Below are positions 28,150 through 38,885 of a stretch of 64,000 bases of DNA, in pieces. The stretch comes from Methylocaldum szegediense (GTDB lineage: Bacteria; Pseudomonadota; Gammaproteobacteria; Methylococcales; Methylococcaceae), in the NCBI RefSeq assembly GCF_949769195.1, contig NZ_OX458333.1:3415001-3479000 (forward strand), in the 5' to 3' direction. The stretch's first letter is position 1; each line of letters opens with the position of its first letter. The notes beneath the pieces were generated by a model. It saw only the letters and a program-made list of their open reading frames with translations. It was not told the DNA's origin and made no database searches. The position numbers were made by a program, and so were the translations under genes.

Positions 28150-29820
28150 ATGAGCGAAAGCTTTGCACAACTGTTTGAAGAGAGTCTGCGTCAGGCGGAG
28201 ATGCGGCCAGGCAGCATCATTACCGGCACTGTGGTCGATATAGGCCCTGATGTGGTCGTGGTCAACGCTGGTTTGAAGTCGGAAGGCGTCATTCCGAAAT
28301 GGCAGTTCCTGAATGCGGACGGGCAAATCGAGGTACAGGTTGGCGACACCGTCGAGGTGGCGCTCGATATGCTGGAAGATGGCCTTGGGTCCACGCTTTT
28401 GTCCCGTGACAAGGCAAAGCGGATGAAGGCGTGGCAGGAGCTTGAGCGAGCGTACGAGAACAATGAAACAGTGGTCGGTCGAATCACCGGTAAGGTACGC
28501 GGCGGCTTCACCGTGGCCATCGGTGCGCTTCGCGCCTTTTTGCCGGGCTCTCTGGTCGATGTGCGCCCAGTGCGCGACACTTCCTATCTCGAGGGACGCG
28601 ATCTCGAATTCAAGGTTATCAAGATCGACCAGAAGCGCAACAACGTCGTGCTTTCCCGTCGAGCCGTCGTGGAGTCCGAATTCAGTGCCGAGAAGGAAGC
28701 GCTGCTCGAAAGCCTAAAGGAAGGCGCTATCGTTACGGGTGTGGTAAAGAACCTTACCGATTACGGTGCCTTCATCGACTTGGGCGGCATTGACGGTCTT
28801 CTTCATATTACGGACATGGCATGGAAGCGAGTGCGGCACCCTTCCGAAGCCGTCCAGATCGGCCAGGAGATTCAGGTTAAGGTACTGAAATTCGATCAGG
28901 AAAAGAACCGGGTCTCGCTTGGTTTGAAGCAGTTGGGAGAAGACCCGTGGCTGAATATCGCACGTCGCTATCCGCCGGGTACTCGGCTTTTCGGTAAGGT
29001 TAGCAATCTTACCGATTACGGCTGTTTCGTCGAGTTGGAAGAGGGTGTCGAGGGCCTCGTTCACGTTTCCGAGATGGATTGGACCAATAAGAACGTCAAC
29101 CCGGCCAAGGTGATCCAGCTGGGTGAGGAAGTTGAGGTCATGGTGCTCGATATCGACGAGGAACGTCGTCGCATTTCGCTAGGCATGAAGCAGTGTAAGC
29201 CTAACCCGTGGGAAGAGTTCGCTGCGACCCACAAGAAGGGCGATAAAATTAAGGGGAATATTAAGTCCATTACGGATTTTGGTATTTTCATCGGATTGGA
29301 AGGCTCTATTGATGGCCTCGTTCATCTGTCAGATATTTCCTGGTCCATACCGGGCGAAGAGGCGATCCGACAGTACAAAAAAGGCGACGAAGTGGAAACC
29401 GTCATTCTGGCCATTGATCCTGAGCGGGAGCGTATCTCTCTTGGTATCAAGCAGCTGGAGCAGGATCCCTTCCAGAATTATTTAGCGACCCATGAGAAGG
29501 GCAGTGTCGTTCAGGGCGTCGTCAAAGAGGTCGATGCAAAAGGAGCAATAGTTACGTTGGCCGATAGCGTAGAGGGCTATCTCCGCGCTTCCGAGATTTC
29601 TCGCGATCGAGTAGAAGACGCCCGCACCCAATTGAAAGTGGGCGATGAGATCGAGGCAAAATTCATTGGCGTCGACAAGAAAAACAAGTTGATTACGCTT
29701 TCGATCAAAGCCAAAGATCAAGAGGAGGAGGCTGCGGCGATCAAGGGATACGCTCAGCAATCTGCGTCCGGCATGCCGACGTTGGGAGATATCTTCAAGG
29801 AACAGATGGAAAATAAATAG
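28150..29820 (+). CDS. rpsA: 30S ribosomal protein S1
   Basis: RNA-binding protein that recruits mRNA to the 30S subunit. 556 residues, six S1 (OB-fold) repeats as in E. coli (557): the first two are the degenerate ribosome-binding ones, and the later four carry the typical G-V-K[11 protein letters not shown] pattern (for example [20 protein letters not shown] and [20 protein letters not shown]). It starts 107 bp after cmk; the gap contains a small hairpin (TTGCCG/CGGCAA at 28068-28087) and likely leader sequence for S1 autocontrol. Confidence 0.97.
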   Translation: MSESFAQLFEESLRQAEMRPGSIITGTVVDIGPDVVVVNAGLKSEGVIPKWQFLNADGQIEVQVGDTVEVALDMLEDGLGSTLLSRDKAKRMKAWQELERAYENNETVVGRITGKVRGGFTVAIGALRAFLPGSLVDVRPVRDTSYLEGRDLEFKVIKIDQKRNNVVLSRRAVVESEFSAEKEALLESLKEGAIVTGVVKNLTDYGAFIDLGGIDGLLHITDMAWKRVRHPSEAVQIGQEIQVKVLKFDQEKNRVSLGLKQLGEDPWLNIARRYPPGTRLFGKVSNLTDYGCFVELEEGVEGLVHVSEMDWTNKNVNPAKVIQLGEEVEVMVLDIDEERRRISLGMKQCKPNPWEEFAATHKKGDKIKGNIKSITDFGIFIGLEGSIDGLVHLSDISWSIPGEEAIRQYKKGDEVETVILAIDPERERISLGIKQLEQDPFQNYLATHEKGSVVQGVVKEVDAKGAIVTLADSVEGYLRASEISRDRVEDARTQLKVGDEIEAKFIGVDKKNKLITLSIKAKDQEEEAAAIKGYAQQSASGMPTLGDIFKEQMENK

Positions 29821-29832
29821 TCAGGTCAGACT

Positions 29833-29854
29833 AGGGAGCCGTGTGCGGCTCCCT
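29833..29854 (+). other. Hairpin between rpsA and ihfB
   Basis: Perfect 9-bp stem AGGGAGCCG / CGGCTCCCT with loop TGTG, 12 bp after the rpsA stop and 8 bp before the ihfB start. No U-tract follows, so it is more likely an mRNA-stabilising 3' end or partial attenuator than a full terminator. Confidence 0.6.
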
Positions 29855-29861
29855 GCCACTC

Positions 29862-30161
29862 ATGGAAATGACAGTGACAAAGTCAGAATTGATCAATCTT
29901 TTGGCAGAAAAATACAGCCATCTTCCGTTCAAGGACGTTGAGATGGCTGTAAAAGGAATGATCGAGCATATGACCCACGCTCTTTCCTCAGGGGAGCGGA
30001 TCGAAATCAGAGGATTTGGCAGCTTTTCACTACATTATCGTCCTCCACGGATCGGACGTAACCCAAAGACAGGCGATGCAGTGGAATTAGCATCCAAATT
30101 CGTACCTCATTTCAAGCCAGGCAAAGAGCTGCGAGACCGAGTCAATCAGTCGCGGAGTTGA
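29862..30161 (+). CDS. ihfB: Integration host factor subunit beta
   Basis: DNA-bending nucleoid protein that pairs with IhfA. About 99 residues; the region [51 protein letters not shown] and [15 protein letters not shown] is almost identical in pattern to the E. coli subunit, including the DNA-intercalating proline arm (RPPRIGRNP). Start may be ATG 29862 or ATG 29868; the latter gives a protein closer to the usual N-terminus. IHF commonly assists sigma-54 promoters, of which there is one in this window. Conserved position after rpsA. Confidence 0.95.
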   Translation: MEMTVTKSELINLLAEKYSHLPFKDVEMAVKGMIEHMTHALSSGERIEIRGFGSFSLHYRPPRIGRNPKTGDAVELASKFVPHFKPGKELRDRVNQSRS

Positions 30162-30652
30162 GTCGTTCCTACTTACTTACCTCATTCGTCTGCAGGGGCC
30201 TTTGACGGGCTCCGCGGCATCGTACTTGGCTGCTGTGGCGTTTGAAATTTCCTGTTCAGCGTCTTCAGCGTCCTCTCAGTTTATTCGTTAGAGATTCTAC
30301 GCGGCCACAACGCGCGTTTTTTCACCTTCAGGGAAGGAGGCGAGAAATGAAGCGCGGGAAGATGAACTCAAGTTCCTGTTTCTCACTCGTTGGCCTCGCG
30401 CGTTATTGCAAGGCGTGAACGGTTTTGGCTCTTCTCCTGGCCTGATTATTCTGCCGAGATGTGGTGGTCGGAGCTTCCTCGAAAAGTAGGTGCGGTGGCG
30501 CGCAGTTACGTATCGGACCATGTGATGTTGTCGCTCACAAGCGTCAGTAAAAGCTTACAAAAAAATCCGTAAATACTTACAGAAAGTTAGGTTGTGTAAC
30601 AGGCTTTAGCTGCTACCTTTAGAAATACCTAATTACTAAAGGAGTAGAAATA
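30162..30652 (+). other. Intergenic region, 491 bp, no recognisable gene
   Basis: Between ihfB and the ComEA-like gene. No coding pattern, tRNA or terminator with a U-run is recognised. The last 120 bp become AT-rich, with TTGTGT and TACCTT as a weak promoter candidate for the ComEA-like gene and an inverted repeat around its ribosome-binding site. Confidence 0.4.
30616..30642 (+). promoter_or_regulatory. Inverted repeat that can sequester the ComEA-like gene's ribosome-binding site
   Basis: CCTTTAG (30616-30622) is complementary to CTAAAGG (30636-30642), with a 13-nt loop. The 3' arm contains the AAAGGAG ribosome-binding site of the gene starting at 30653. Pairing would hide it; opening would allow translation. 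Whether it folds in vivo is unknown. Confidence 0.4.
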
Positions 30653-30958
30653 ATGGCAAGGCTTGTAAAACTCATCGTAGCTTTATTGCTTATCGGTTTT
30701 GCCTGGTGCGCGTCAGCCGAACAGGTGGATATCAATTCCGCAACGGCGGAGCAGATCGCCGAAGTTCTGACCGGGGTAGGCAAGGCAAAAGCGGAAGCGA
30801 TCGTTCAGGACCGTGAAAAAAATGGAAAATTTAAGTCAATCGAGGACCTGGGACGCGTCAAAGGCATCGGCCAGGCTACTATCGAGAAAAACCGGGACAA
30901 GATCATTATAGGTATGGATACGCAAAACCCGCCGGCGGCGCCTCCGAAGGGCAAGTAG
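30653..30958 (+). CDS. ComEA-family helix-hairpin-helix DNA-binding protein, secreted
   Basis: 101 residues with a Sec signal peptide (hydrophobic LIVALLLIGFAWCASA, cleavage near residue 22) and a ComEA-type double helix-hairpin-helix domain: VDINSATAEQIAEVLTGVG (residues 25-43) and IEDLGRVKGIGQATIEKNRDKI (64-85). A short Pro/Lys-rich tail (PPAAPPKGK) follows. Periplasmic ComEA proteins bind incoming double-stranded DNA during natural transformation; short single-domain versions are frequent in gammaproteobacteria. It is alone, between a long upstream gap and a strong terminator. Participation in DNA uptake is inferred. Confidence 0.87.
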   Translation: MARLVKLIVALLLIGFAWCASAEQVDINSATAEQIAEVLTGVGKAKAEAIVQDREKNGKFKSIEDLGRVKGIGQATIEKNRDKIIIGMDTQNPPAAPPKGK

Positions 30959-30982
30959 ATCACAATAGTCTTTTCGATTGCT

Positions 30983-31008
30983 AAGCTCCTTTATGGAGCT
31001 TTTTTTTT
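30983..31008 (+). terminator. Rho-independent terminator after the ComEA-like gene
   Basis: AAGCTCC / GGAGCTT stem with loop TTTAT, followed directly by an uninterrupted run of U (TTTTTTTT to 31008). Located 24 bp after the stop codon. Confidence 0.9.
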
Positions 31009-31094
31009 AAAAAAAGATTGGCGCTTGCTGGTGAGTGCTATGGAACTCGAAGCTACAATACTCGAGAGAACCAACGGCAGCGAAAGTGATTTCT

Positions 31095-31688
31095 ATGAGT
31101 TCAAATATCGTCTGGCACAAGGCATCCGTAACACGGGAAAAACGAGAGCAGCTTAACGGGCATAAAAGTTTTGTTTTGTGGTTTACCGGACTTTCCGGTG
31201 CGGGAAAGTCAACCTTAGCTCACCGGATCGAAGATTTGCTATTCGAACGAGGGTGTCGCACCTATGTGTTCGACGGGGACAATGTTCGGCACGGACTTTG
31301 CTCTGATTTAGGTTTCAGCATAGAAGACAGACGGGAAAACATCCGCCGCATAGGAGAGATGAGTAAGCTATTTGTCGATGCAGGCGTGATTGCCCTGACT
31401 GCTTTTATATCCCCGTTTCGGCAGGATCGACAAATGGTGAGATCACTTGTCGGTGAGGAGGATTTCATCGAAATTTACTGCGATGCATCGGTGGATGTGT
31501 GTGAAAAGCGAGATACAAAAGGTCTATATAAGAAGGCTAGACTGGGCGAAATCCCTGATTTCACAGGCATCTCCTCGCCGTATGAACCACCGGAGAACCC
31601 TGAGATCGTCTTGCATTCCGGGGTTGATTCTCTGGAAACGTGTGCACAAACCGTAATGCGGTATCTTGAGGATAGACGCAAAATTTAA
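31095..31688 (+). CDS. cysC: Adenylylsulfate kinase (APS kinase)
   Basis: Phosphorylates APS to PAPS. 197 residues; P-loop GLSGAGKS at about 32-39, [47 protein letters not shown] and [24 protein letters not shown] are all standard. The start [18 protein letters not shown] at 31095 fits the family; a longer ORF from 31035 lacks similarity and begins just after the preceding terminator. No cysD/cysN sulfate adenylyltransferase or PAPS reductase gene is adjacent; instead galU follows 30 bp later, which suggests a role in supplying PAPS for sulfated surface polymers or in general sulfur assimilation with dispersed genes. Confidence 0.95.
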   Translation: MSSNIVWHKASVTREKREQLNGHKSFVLWFTGLSGAGKSTLAHRIEDLLFERGCRTYVFDGDNVRHGLCSDLGFSIEDRRENIRRIGEMSKLFVDAGVIALTAFISPFRQDRQMVRSLVGEEDFIEIYCDASVDVCEKRDTKGLYKKARLGEIPDFTGISSPYEPPENPEIVLHSGVDSLETCAQTVMRYLEDRRKI

Positions 31689-31718
31689 GCTGTATTTTTG
31701 TTCAACCAAGAGCAGAGA

Positions 31719-32597
31719 ATGAAAAGGATCGTACGAAAAGCTGTTTTTCCAGTAGCGGGTTTGGGAACTCGATTTCTTCCGGCAACCAAGGCAAGTCCCA
31801 AAGAAATGTTGCCTATTGTAGACAAGCCGTTGATCCAGTATGCAGTCGAAGAGGCGGTTGCGGCTGGAGTCGATGTCATGGTGTTTATAACGAGCCGGAC
31901 GAAAAGGGCGATCTCAGATCATTTCGATAAGGCTTACGAACTGGAAACAGAGTTGGCCAATCGTGGGAAGTCCGAAATTTTGCGAATCGTTCAAAACATC
32001 GTACCCCCTCACGTTACCTGCGTTTACATCCGACAGGCGGAAGCCCTGGGTTTGGGACACGCCGTCAATTGTGCGCGGGCGGTGATCGGAGATGAACCGT
32101 TTGCCGTGTTGCTGGCTGACGACATGATCGATGATGGGAGTACCGGTTGTTTGTCCCAAATGGTCAGCGTGTTCGACGAATGGCAGTGTTCCGTTCTTGG
32201 GGTTGAACGAATTTCTCCTGCGGAGACCCAAAGCTACGGCATTGTTAAGGCCAATATGATTCAACACAACATCGGAAAGTTGGAGCAGATCGTCGAAAAA
32301 CCGAAGCCTGAGAACGCGCCTTCCAATTTAGCTGTTGTTGGTCGGTACATTCTGACCCCAGCTATTTTCGACAAGCTTGATAACGTGCAAAAAGGCGCGG
32401 GCGGTGAAATTCAACTTACCGATGCAATTGCAATGCTTCTGCACGAGGAACCGGTCTTGGCTTATGAATTCCATGGCAAGCGCTACGACTGTGGTTCCAA
32501 ACTCGGATACTTAATTGCAACCGTTGAACAGGGTCTGAAACACCCCGAGTTGAGCGCGAGCTTCAAAGACTATTTGGCAAACCTCGAACTTTCTTAA
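31719..32597 (+). CDS. galU: UTP-glucose-1-phosphate uridylyltransferase
   Basis: Makes UDP-glucose from UTP and glucose-1-phosphate. 292 residues, nucleotidyltransferase fold with [31 protein letters not shown] at the N-terminus, VLLADDMID (metal-binding aspartate), [28 protein letters not shown] and the lysine region [13 protein letters not shown]. The ATG at 31719 is preceded by AAGAGCAGAGA; an upstream TTG is unlikely. UDP-glucose feeds envelope polysaccharides and glycogen or trehalose pathways. Probably cotranscribed with cysC. Confidence 0.96.
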   Translation: MKRIVRKAVFPVAGLGTRFLPATKASPKEMLPIVDKPLIQYAVEEAVAAGVDVMVFITSRTKRAISDHFDKAYELETELANRGKSEILRIVQNIVPPHVTCVYIRQAEALGLGHAVNCARAVIGDEPFAVLLADDMIDDGSTGCLSQMVSVFDEWQCSVLGVERISPAETQSYGIVKANMIQHNIGKLEQIVEKPKPENAPSNLAVVGRYILTPAIFDKLDNVQKGAGGEIQLTDAIAMLLHEEPVLAYEFHGKRYDCGSKLGYLIATVEQGLKHPELSASFKDYLANLELS

Positions 32598-32865
32598 GCG
32601 AGCATAGATCCCCGTCTAGAGCATTCTCATACTGCCTGCACAAGGCACCTCACGAGTAAGTAGGGCATCCCCTTCCGGTGTTGCAGTTGGAGACAGGGGT
32701 TCGTTGCCAACGGATGGCCGACCTACGGAATTGCAGTTGATCCAGCCTGGCTGAAGGTGGCAACGACTTCCGCCAGGGCTGTTTCCTATACGAACCCGAT
32801 TGAAAACGCATTAGCCGTCGAAAGACGCGGGCGGGGCGTAGACTTGACTTCAAACGCGGAACCCG

Positions 32866-34611
32866 TTATTTCAGCTTCGCCAGTCCCTCGCCTCGTGGAT
32901 CGCTTGCCGCGTAAACACGGTTAGTGCTCTTATTCCATAGCACGGCTTGCATGTCTCCGTATCGGCGGTCTATAGCTTTCAATTTATGGCCCCGTTTTTT
33001 GAGTTCTGCCTGCTCGTTCTCGGTCAGTCCGCTCGGTTCGTATTGGATAACATCCGGCAGGTATTGGTGGTGAAATCGGGGGACAGCGACCCAGGATTCT
33101 GGTGTACGACCTTCGGCAAAATCGAGAACCGCCAACAACATCATCGAGACGATACGGCTACCGCCTGGGGTTCCCATGATACCGATCCGATACGCGTCCT
33201 CGACAAAGAGCGGTGTCATGCTGGACAGCATCCGTTTGCCCGGGGCGATAGTGTTCGGCTGTCCTCCAACCAACCCGTAAACATTCGCGGTGCCGGGCTG
33301 AGCGGCGAAATCGTCCATCTCGTCATTTAGCAATACGCCCGTACCCGGGACCATGAATCCGGAACCGAAAGGATAATTGATGCTCAGTGTAGCGGAGACT
33401 CGGTTACCCTCCTTATCTAGAATCGAGAAATGCGTCGTGTTTTCGCCATCCGGTTCCGGGAGGTTGGCGTGACTCAAATAATCGCTGGGCAGCGCTCTGT
33501 CGGGACGTATTGACGCGCGAAGTCCGGCAGCGTAATTGGGGCTGATCAACCGCTGCAAAGGGATCGTGACGAAATCGGGGTCGCCCAAAAACCGCTCGCG
33601 GTCATGATAGGCACGTCGCATCGCTTCCACGATAAGATGCTTGCGAGTGGACTCGTCGACCACTTGGAGATCATAGCCGGACAAGATATTCAGCATCTCG
33701 ATCAGCCCGACGCCGCCGGCAGAAGGTGGTGGCGGTGCGGTAATGCGGATTCCGCGGTAAAAGCCCTGAATCGGCTGCCGCTCGACAACACGGTACTCGG
33801 ACAGATCTCTCAGCGTCCAAATGCCGCCGGCATTTCGTACACCTTCGACTAACTTTTTAGCAAAATCACCATTGTAAAATCCTTTCTTTCCAGATGTGGC
33901 GAGTTGCTTGAGTGTATTGGCAAGGTCTTTCTGCACCAAGAGCGTGCCGACGTCAGGCACATTACCTTCGATTAGAAAAACATCGGACGCAGCCTTCGAG
34001 CGACGTAATATATCGACGCGAAAAGATAGCAAGCGATGGTGACGTTTGCCGATGGGAAATCCGTTTTCAGCATAACGAATAGCCGGCGCTAAGCTCGTGG
34101 TTAGCGGAAGGCGTCCGTAATGTTCGGAAAGATGTACGAGCGCAGCAGGCATACCCGGAATACCGGCTGATAGGGCCCCATTGATGGATTTGTCGGGTAC
34201 TGGTTTTCCCTGCTCGTCGAGGTACATGTCCGGGCGAGCCTCTAGAGGCGCGCGCTCCCGACCATCCAGCATCACCGTTTTACCGTCGGCCGCACGATGA
34301 AGTAGCCAAAACCCGCCGCCGCCGAGCCCCGATCCCGCCGGCTCGACGACCGCGAGTGCTGCACTGACCGCTACCGCAGCATCGAAGGCATTACCGCCTT
34401 TTTCCAGGATTTCAAAACCGGCCTCCGTAGCGAGTGGGTGTGCGCTAGCAATAGCGGCTTGCGGTGGGGAGGCCTGCGCTACAGGGAAAACAATAATGAG
34501 ACAGAGTGCGAGTCGAATCAGGCCGGGTTTGGAAAACGATTGGATAATGAGCCTTAATGCATCGAACTGGCAGTCTAAGCACCGCAAGTATGGACGGTTA
34601 CGATTATGCAT
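32866..34611 (-). CDS. ggt: Gamma-glutamyltranspeptidase (glutathione hydrolase)
   Basis: 581 residues, periplasmic N-terminal-nucleophile hydrolase that removes or transfers the gamma-glutamyl group of glutathione. A hydrophobic export segment (LIRLALCLIIVFPVAQA) lies unusually deep, at about residues 32-50, after a basic N-terminal stretch; the ATG at 34611 may therefore be too far upstream, and a later start is possible. The large-subunit motif GGNAFDAAVAVSAALAVVEP and the autocleavage/nucleophile site GENTTHFSILDKEGN, with the second threonine as nucleophile, are visible, as are PFGSGFMVPGTGVLLNDEMDDF and GTPGGSRIVSMML. The protein should self-process into two subunits. Monocistronic or followed by nothing on the same strand within 260 bp. 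Confidence 0.94.
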   Translation of the reverse strand: MHNRNRPYLRCLDCQFDALRLIIQSFSKPGLIRLALCLIIVFPVAQASPPQAAIASAHPLATEAGFEILEKGGNAFDAAVAVSAALAVVEPAGSGLGGGGFWLLHRAADGKTVMLDGRERAPLEARPDMYLDEQGKPVPDKSINGALSAGIPGMPAALVHLSEHYGRLPLTTSLAPAIRYAENGFPIGKRHHRLLSFRVDILRRSKAASDVFLIEGNVPDVGTLLVQKDLANTLKQLATSGKKGFYNGDFAKKLVEGVRNAGGIWTLRDLSEYRVVERQPIQGFYRGIRITAPPPPSAGGVGLIEMLNILSGYDLQVVDESTRKHLIVEAMRRAYHDRERFLGDPDFVTIPLQRLISPNYAAGLRASIRPDRALPSDYLSHANLPEPDGENTTHFSILDKEGNRVSATLSINYPFGSGFMVPGTGVLLNDEMDDFAAQPGTANVYGLVGGQPNTIAPGKRMLSSMTPLFVEDAYRIGIMGTPGGSRIVSMMLLAVLDFAEGRTPESWVAVPRFHHQYLPDVIQYEPSGLTENEQAELKKRGHKLKAIDRRYGDMQAVLWNKSTNRVYAASDPRGEGLAKLK

Positions 34612-34637
34612 TGTCAAGGCGTTGGGCTGCGCGACGA

Positions 34638-35465
<828 letters not shown>

Positions 35466-35512
35466 CTAAAATTTTTTGCGCGGCGGGTGCTCGCTGCCAG
35501 ATACGGTCGCCT

Positions 35513-36658
35513 CTAAAGTCCGAGCTTATCGAAGAACTGCCTTACGCCATCGAACCAGCTATGGGCTTGTGGACTGTGGTGACTGCCGCCGCCGCTCAGG
35601 GACTCGTCCAGCTTCTTGATGAGTTCAATCTGCTCCTTGTTGAGATGCACCGGCGTCTCGACGCGGACTCGACACAGGAGGTCGCCCGGGGGACCTCCGC
35701 GCACCGGTTTTACCCCTTTACCCCGAAGCCGGAACAGCCTTCCGGTTTGCGTTTCCGGTGGAATCTTAAGTACAACCTTGCCATCAAGTGTCGGCACTTC
35801 AAGTTCGCCGCCCAAGCACGCGGTCGGAAAACTGATTGGCACTTCGCAATAGAGATTGGCGCCATCGCGGGTGAAAATCGGGTGTTCCTTAACCGAGATT
35901 TGCACATACAGATCACCTGGGGGCCCGCCAAATTCTCCCGCTTCGCCTTCGCCCGCCAAACGTATGCGATCCCCGGTATCTACGCCGGGTGGAATTTTGA
36001 CCGACAGGGTCTTGGTTTCCTGGACGCGTCCTAAGCCGTGGCAGACACGGCAAGGGTCCTTGATTTGTTGACCTGTGCCGTGACAGGTCGGACAAGTCTG
36101 TTGAACGGCAAAGAAGCCTTGCTGCATGCGGATGGCGCCATGGCCTTGACATGTCGCGCAAGTCGTGGGACCGCTCCCTTTTTTGGCTCCGGTGCCGTTA
36201 CACTCGTTGCAGGTGACGAAAGTCGGAACGCGAATCTTGACTTCCGTTCCGGCCACCGCTTCTTCAAGAGTGATTTCCAGGTTGTAACGAAGATCGGCGC
36301 CGCGTTGGGCGCGGGTACCCCGCCTTCGGCTCGTGCCGGTACCAGCACCGAAAATGTCCCCGAAAACGTCACTAAAGATGTCGCTGAAGCTTTCGCCAGT
36401 GAATCCGAATCCTCCGGCCGCTCCCATGGACGGGTCGACGCCGGCATGGCCAAATTGGTCGTAAGCGGCGCGTTTCTTCGGATCCGAAAGTACGTCGTAG
36501 GCTTCCTTGATCTTCTTGAATTGTTCTTCCGCGCCTGGATTGTCCCGGTTGCGATCGGGATGATATTTCATTGCCAAGCGGCGAAAGCTCTTTTTGATCT
36601 CGCTATCGCTCGCGTTACGCGGCACGCCCAAAAGTTGGTAATAATCTTCTTTCGCCAT
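35513..36658 (-). CDS. dnaJ: Chaperone protein DnaJ
   Basis: Hsp40 co-chaperone that delivers unfolded clients to DnaK and stimulates its ATPase. 381 residues: J domain at 1-70 with the HPD motif (KYHPDRNRD), a Gly/Phe-rich linker (about 75-125), four zinc-binding repeats ([32 protein letters not shown], about 150-220) and two C-terminal beta domains. All key residues are present. A 221-bp gap containing a GC-rich hairpin separates it from dnaK. Confidence 0.97.
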   Translation of the reverse strand: MAKEDYYQLLGVPRNASDSEIKKSFRRLAMKYHPDRNRDNPGAEEQFKKIKEAYDVLSDPKKRAAYDQFGHAGVDPSMGAAGGFGFTGESFSDIFSDVFGDIFGAGTGTSRRRGTRAQRGADLRYNLEITLEEAVAGTEVKIRVPTFVTCNECNGTGAKKGSGPTTCATCQGHGAIRMQQGFFAVQQTCPTCHGTGQQIKDPCRVCHGLGRVQETKTLSVKIPPGVDTGDRIRLAGEGEAGEFGGPPGDLYVQISVKEHPIFTRDGANLYCEVPISFPTACLGGELEVPTLDGKVVLKIPPETQTGRLFRLRGKGVKPVRGGPPGDLLCRVRVETPVHLNKEQIELIKKLDESLSGGGSHHSPQAHSWFDGVRQFFDKLGL

Positions 36659-36667
36659 AACGTAAAG

Positions 36668-36691
36668 AGCCGCAGGGCTTCGCCTGCGGCT
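36668..36691 (-). other. Hairpin between dnaK and dnaJ
   Basis: Perfect 9-bp stem AGCCGCAGG / CCTGCGGCT with 6-nt loop, immediately ahead of the dnaJ start on the coding strand. Followed only by CTTTACG, so at most a partial terminator; it may lower dnaJ output relative to dnaK. Confidence 0.55.
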
Positions 36692-36879
36692 GAATTGGGA
36701 TCAAAACGCAGTATGCAGCCGAATTTGCCTCAAATACTCCAACGTTCAACTTGACCATCGGTACTCCCCCGCCGGAACGCAACCGTGTCATGCATAGCGT
36801 TGAAGGCGAAGGGCAGTGGATACTCGGTTTTTGCTCATCCGCACCCGAGGCTCGGTTTGATACCAAGCAACAGAACGCT

Positions 36880-38808
36880 TTATTTCTGATCCTCTTTCAC
36901 CTCTTCGAACTCGGCATCGACAACATCCTCTGTGGTTCTGGATTCCGCCTTTGGTTCCGTCTCTGCGCCGGTCGAACCTGCCGTCTCGCCTTTCTGTTGG
37001 TATAAACGTTCGGCCAGTTTACCCGAAAGTTCAGTCAAGCGTTCCGTCTTTCGTTCGATTTCGGCTTTGTTGTCACCGCTCATCGCGGTTTTCAGCTCGC
37101 TGATCGCTGCTTCAATCTCGCTACGCTCGCTAGCCGTCACCTTATCGCCAAGTTCACGCAGTGTCTTGTTCGTCGCATGAATCATGGCATCTGCATTATT
37201 GCGTGCAGTGACCAATTCGTGCAGTTTCTTGTCTTCTTCCGCATGTAGTTCCGCATCCTTGATCATGCGCTTGATTTCCTCTTCGCTCAGACCGCTGGAG
37301 GCGGTAATACGGATCGACTGCTGCTTGCCAGTTGCTTTGTCCTTGGCCGAGACATGCAGGATGCCGTTGGCATCGATATCGAAGGTCACTTCGATCTGCG
37401 GTATGCCCCGTGGAGCCGGCGGAATATCGGTCAGATCGAATTTGCCGAGAGACTTATTGTCTTTGGCCATTTCGCGTTCGCCCTGCAGGACGTGAATGGT
37501 CACCGCAGTCTGGTTGTCTTCGGCCGTGGAGAAGACCTGACTGGTCTTGGTCGGAATGGTGGTATTTTTCTCGATCAGCTTGGTCATGACGCCGCCGAGG
37601 GTTTCAATACCTAGCGACAACGGCGTGACGTCCAAAAGCAGTACGTCTTTGACCTGTCCGCCTAAAACGCCGCCTTGAATCGCTGCCCCCAGCGCTACCG
37701 CTTCGTCCGGGTTGACGTCCTTGCGCGCTTCTCTGCCGAAGATTTCCTTCACAAACTCCTGCACCTTCGGCATACGCGTCTGCCCACCGACGAGAATGAC
37801 TTCATTGATTTCACTGGGCTTGAGGCCGGCATCCTTGAGTGCGGTTTCGCACGGTCCTCTAGTCTTCTGAATCAAATCTTCGACCAAGGATTCGAGCTTG
37901 GCGCGCGTAAGCTTCATGTTGAGATGCTTGGGCCCGCTGGCATCGGCCGTGATGTAGGGCAGGTTGATGTCGGTTTGTTGGCTCGACGACAACTCGATCT
38001 TGGCCTTTTCGGCCGCTTCTTTCAGACGTTGCAGGGCCAGCGGATCGTTATGCAGGTCGATGCCGTTTTCCTTTTTGAACTCGTCGCAGATGTAATCGAT
38101 GATGCGCAGATCGAAGTCTTCGCCACCCAGGTGAGTGTCGCCATTGGTGGAAAGTACTTCGAACTGATGCTCTCCGTCGACCTCGGCAATCTCGATGATG
38201 GATATGTCGAACGTACCACCGCCGAGATCGTAGACGGCAACTTTAACGTCTCCGTGCTTTCTATCCAAACCAAAGGCCATCGCTGCCGCGGTAGGCTCGT
38301 TGATAATACGTTTGACGTCGAGCCCGGCGATGCGACCTGCATCTTTTGTTGCCTGGCGCTGGGAGTCGTTAAAGTAAGCCGGTACCGTAATGACCGCCTC
38401 TTTAACCTCTTCGCCCAGAAACGCTTCGGCATCCTTTTTCAGCTTCATCAACACGCGTGCCGAGATTTCCGGTGGCGCCATCTTTTTGCCATTAACCTCG
38501 ATCCAAGCGTCTCCGTTATCGGCTTCGACGATCTTGTAAGGAACGAGATGTATGTCTTTTTGTACCTCGGAATCCTTGAACCGGCGTCCGATGAGGCGTT
38601 TGACCGCGTATAGGGTGTTCTTCGGATTGGTGATCGCCTGCCGTTTAGCGGATTGCCCCACCAATACTTCATTGTCGGGCGTGAAGGCTACTATTGAAGG
38701 GGTGGTGCGAGCGCCCTCGGCATTTTCGATCACGCGCGGTTTGCCCGCTTCGAGAATGGCCACACAGGAATTGGTGGTGCCCAAGTCGATGCCAATAATC
38801 TTCGCCAT
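36880..38808 (-). CDS. dnaK: Chaperone protein DnaK (Hsp70)
   Basis: ATP-dependent Hsp70 chaperone. 642 residues: nucleotide-binding domain (1-385) with [28 protein letters not shown] and [13 protein letters not shown] motifs, the interdomain linker [13 protein letters not shown], substrate-binding domain and helical lid, and the acidic C-terminal end [18 protein letters not shown], close to the E. coli EEVKDKK terminus that contacts co-chaperones. Third gene of hrcA-grpE-dnaK-dnaJ, regulated by the CIRCE/HrcA system seen upstream of hrcA. Confidence 0.98.
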   Translation of the reverse strand: MAKIIGIDLGTTNSCVAILEAGKPRVIENAEGARTTPSIVAFTPDNEVLVGQSAKRQAITNPKNTLYAVKRLIGRRFKDSEVQKDIHLVPYKIVEADNGDAWIEVNGKKMAPPEISARVLMKLKKDAEAFLGEEVKEAVITVPAYFNDSQRQATKDAGRIAGLDVKRIINEPTAAAMAFGLDRKHGDVKVAVYDLGGGTFDISIIEIAEVDGEHQFEVLSTNGDTHLGGEDFDLRIIDYICDEFKKENGIDLHNDPLALQRLKEAAEKAKIELSSSQQTDINLPYITADASGPKHLNMKLTRAKLESLVEDLIQKTRGPCETALKDAGLKPSEINEVILVGGQTRMPKVQEFVKEIFGREARKDVNPDEAVALGAAIQGGVLGGQVKDVLLLDVTPLSLGIETLGGVMTKLIEKNTTIPTKTSQVFSTAEDNQTAVTIHVLQGEREMAKDNKSLGKFDLTDIPPAPRGIPQIEVTFDIDANGILHVSAKDKATGKQQSIRITASSGLSEEEIKRMIKDAELHAEEDKKLHELVTARNNADAMIHATNKTLRELGDKVTASERSEIEAAISELKTAMSGDNKAEIERKTERLTELSGKLAERLYQQKGETAGSTGAETEPKAESRTTEDVVDAEFEEVKEDQK

Positions 38809-38885
38809 TTAATTCTCCAAATTAATCGATAGCTTGTCGGGAAGGATGTGGATTTAGCGCTAATGTGGGGGCGGCCATGCGGATT

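Noticed and set aside
30297-30521. Reverse-strand 74-codon ORF in the ihfB-comEA gap
   Set aside because: No ribosome-binding site, no conserved pattern, composition like noncoding sequence.
32598-32865. Possible gene remnant between galU and ggt (67-codon reverse ORF)
   Set aside because: No recognisable protein similarity in any frame; treated as intergenic.
37675-38613. 312-codon forward ORF opposite dnaK
   Set aside because: Antisense shadow of dnaK.
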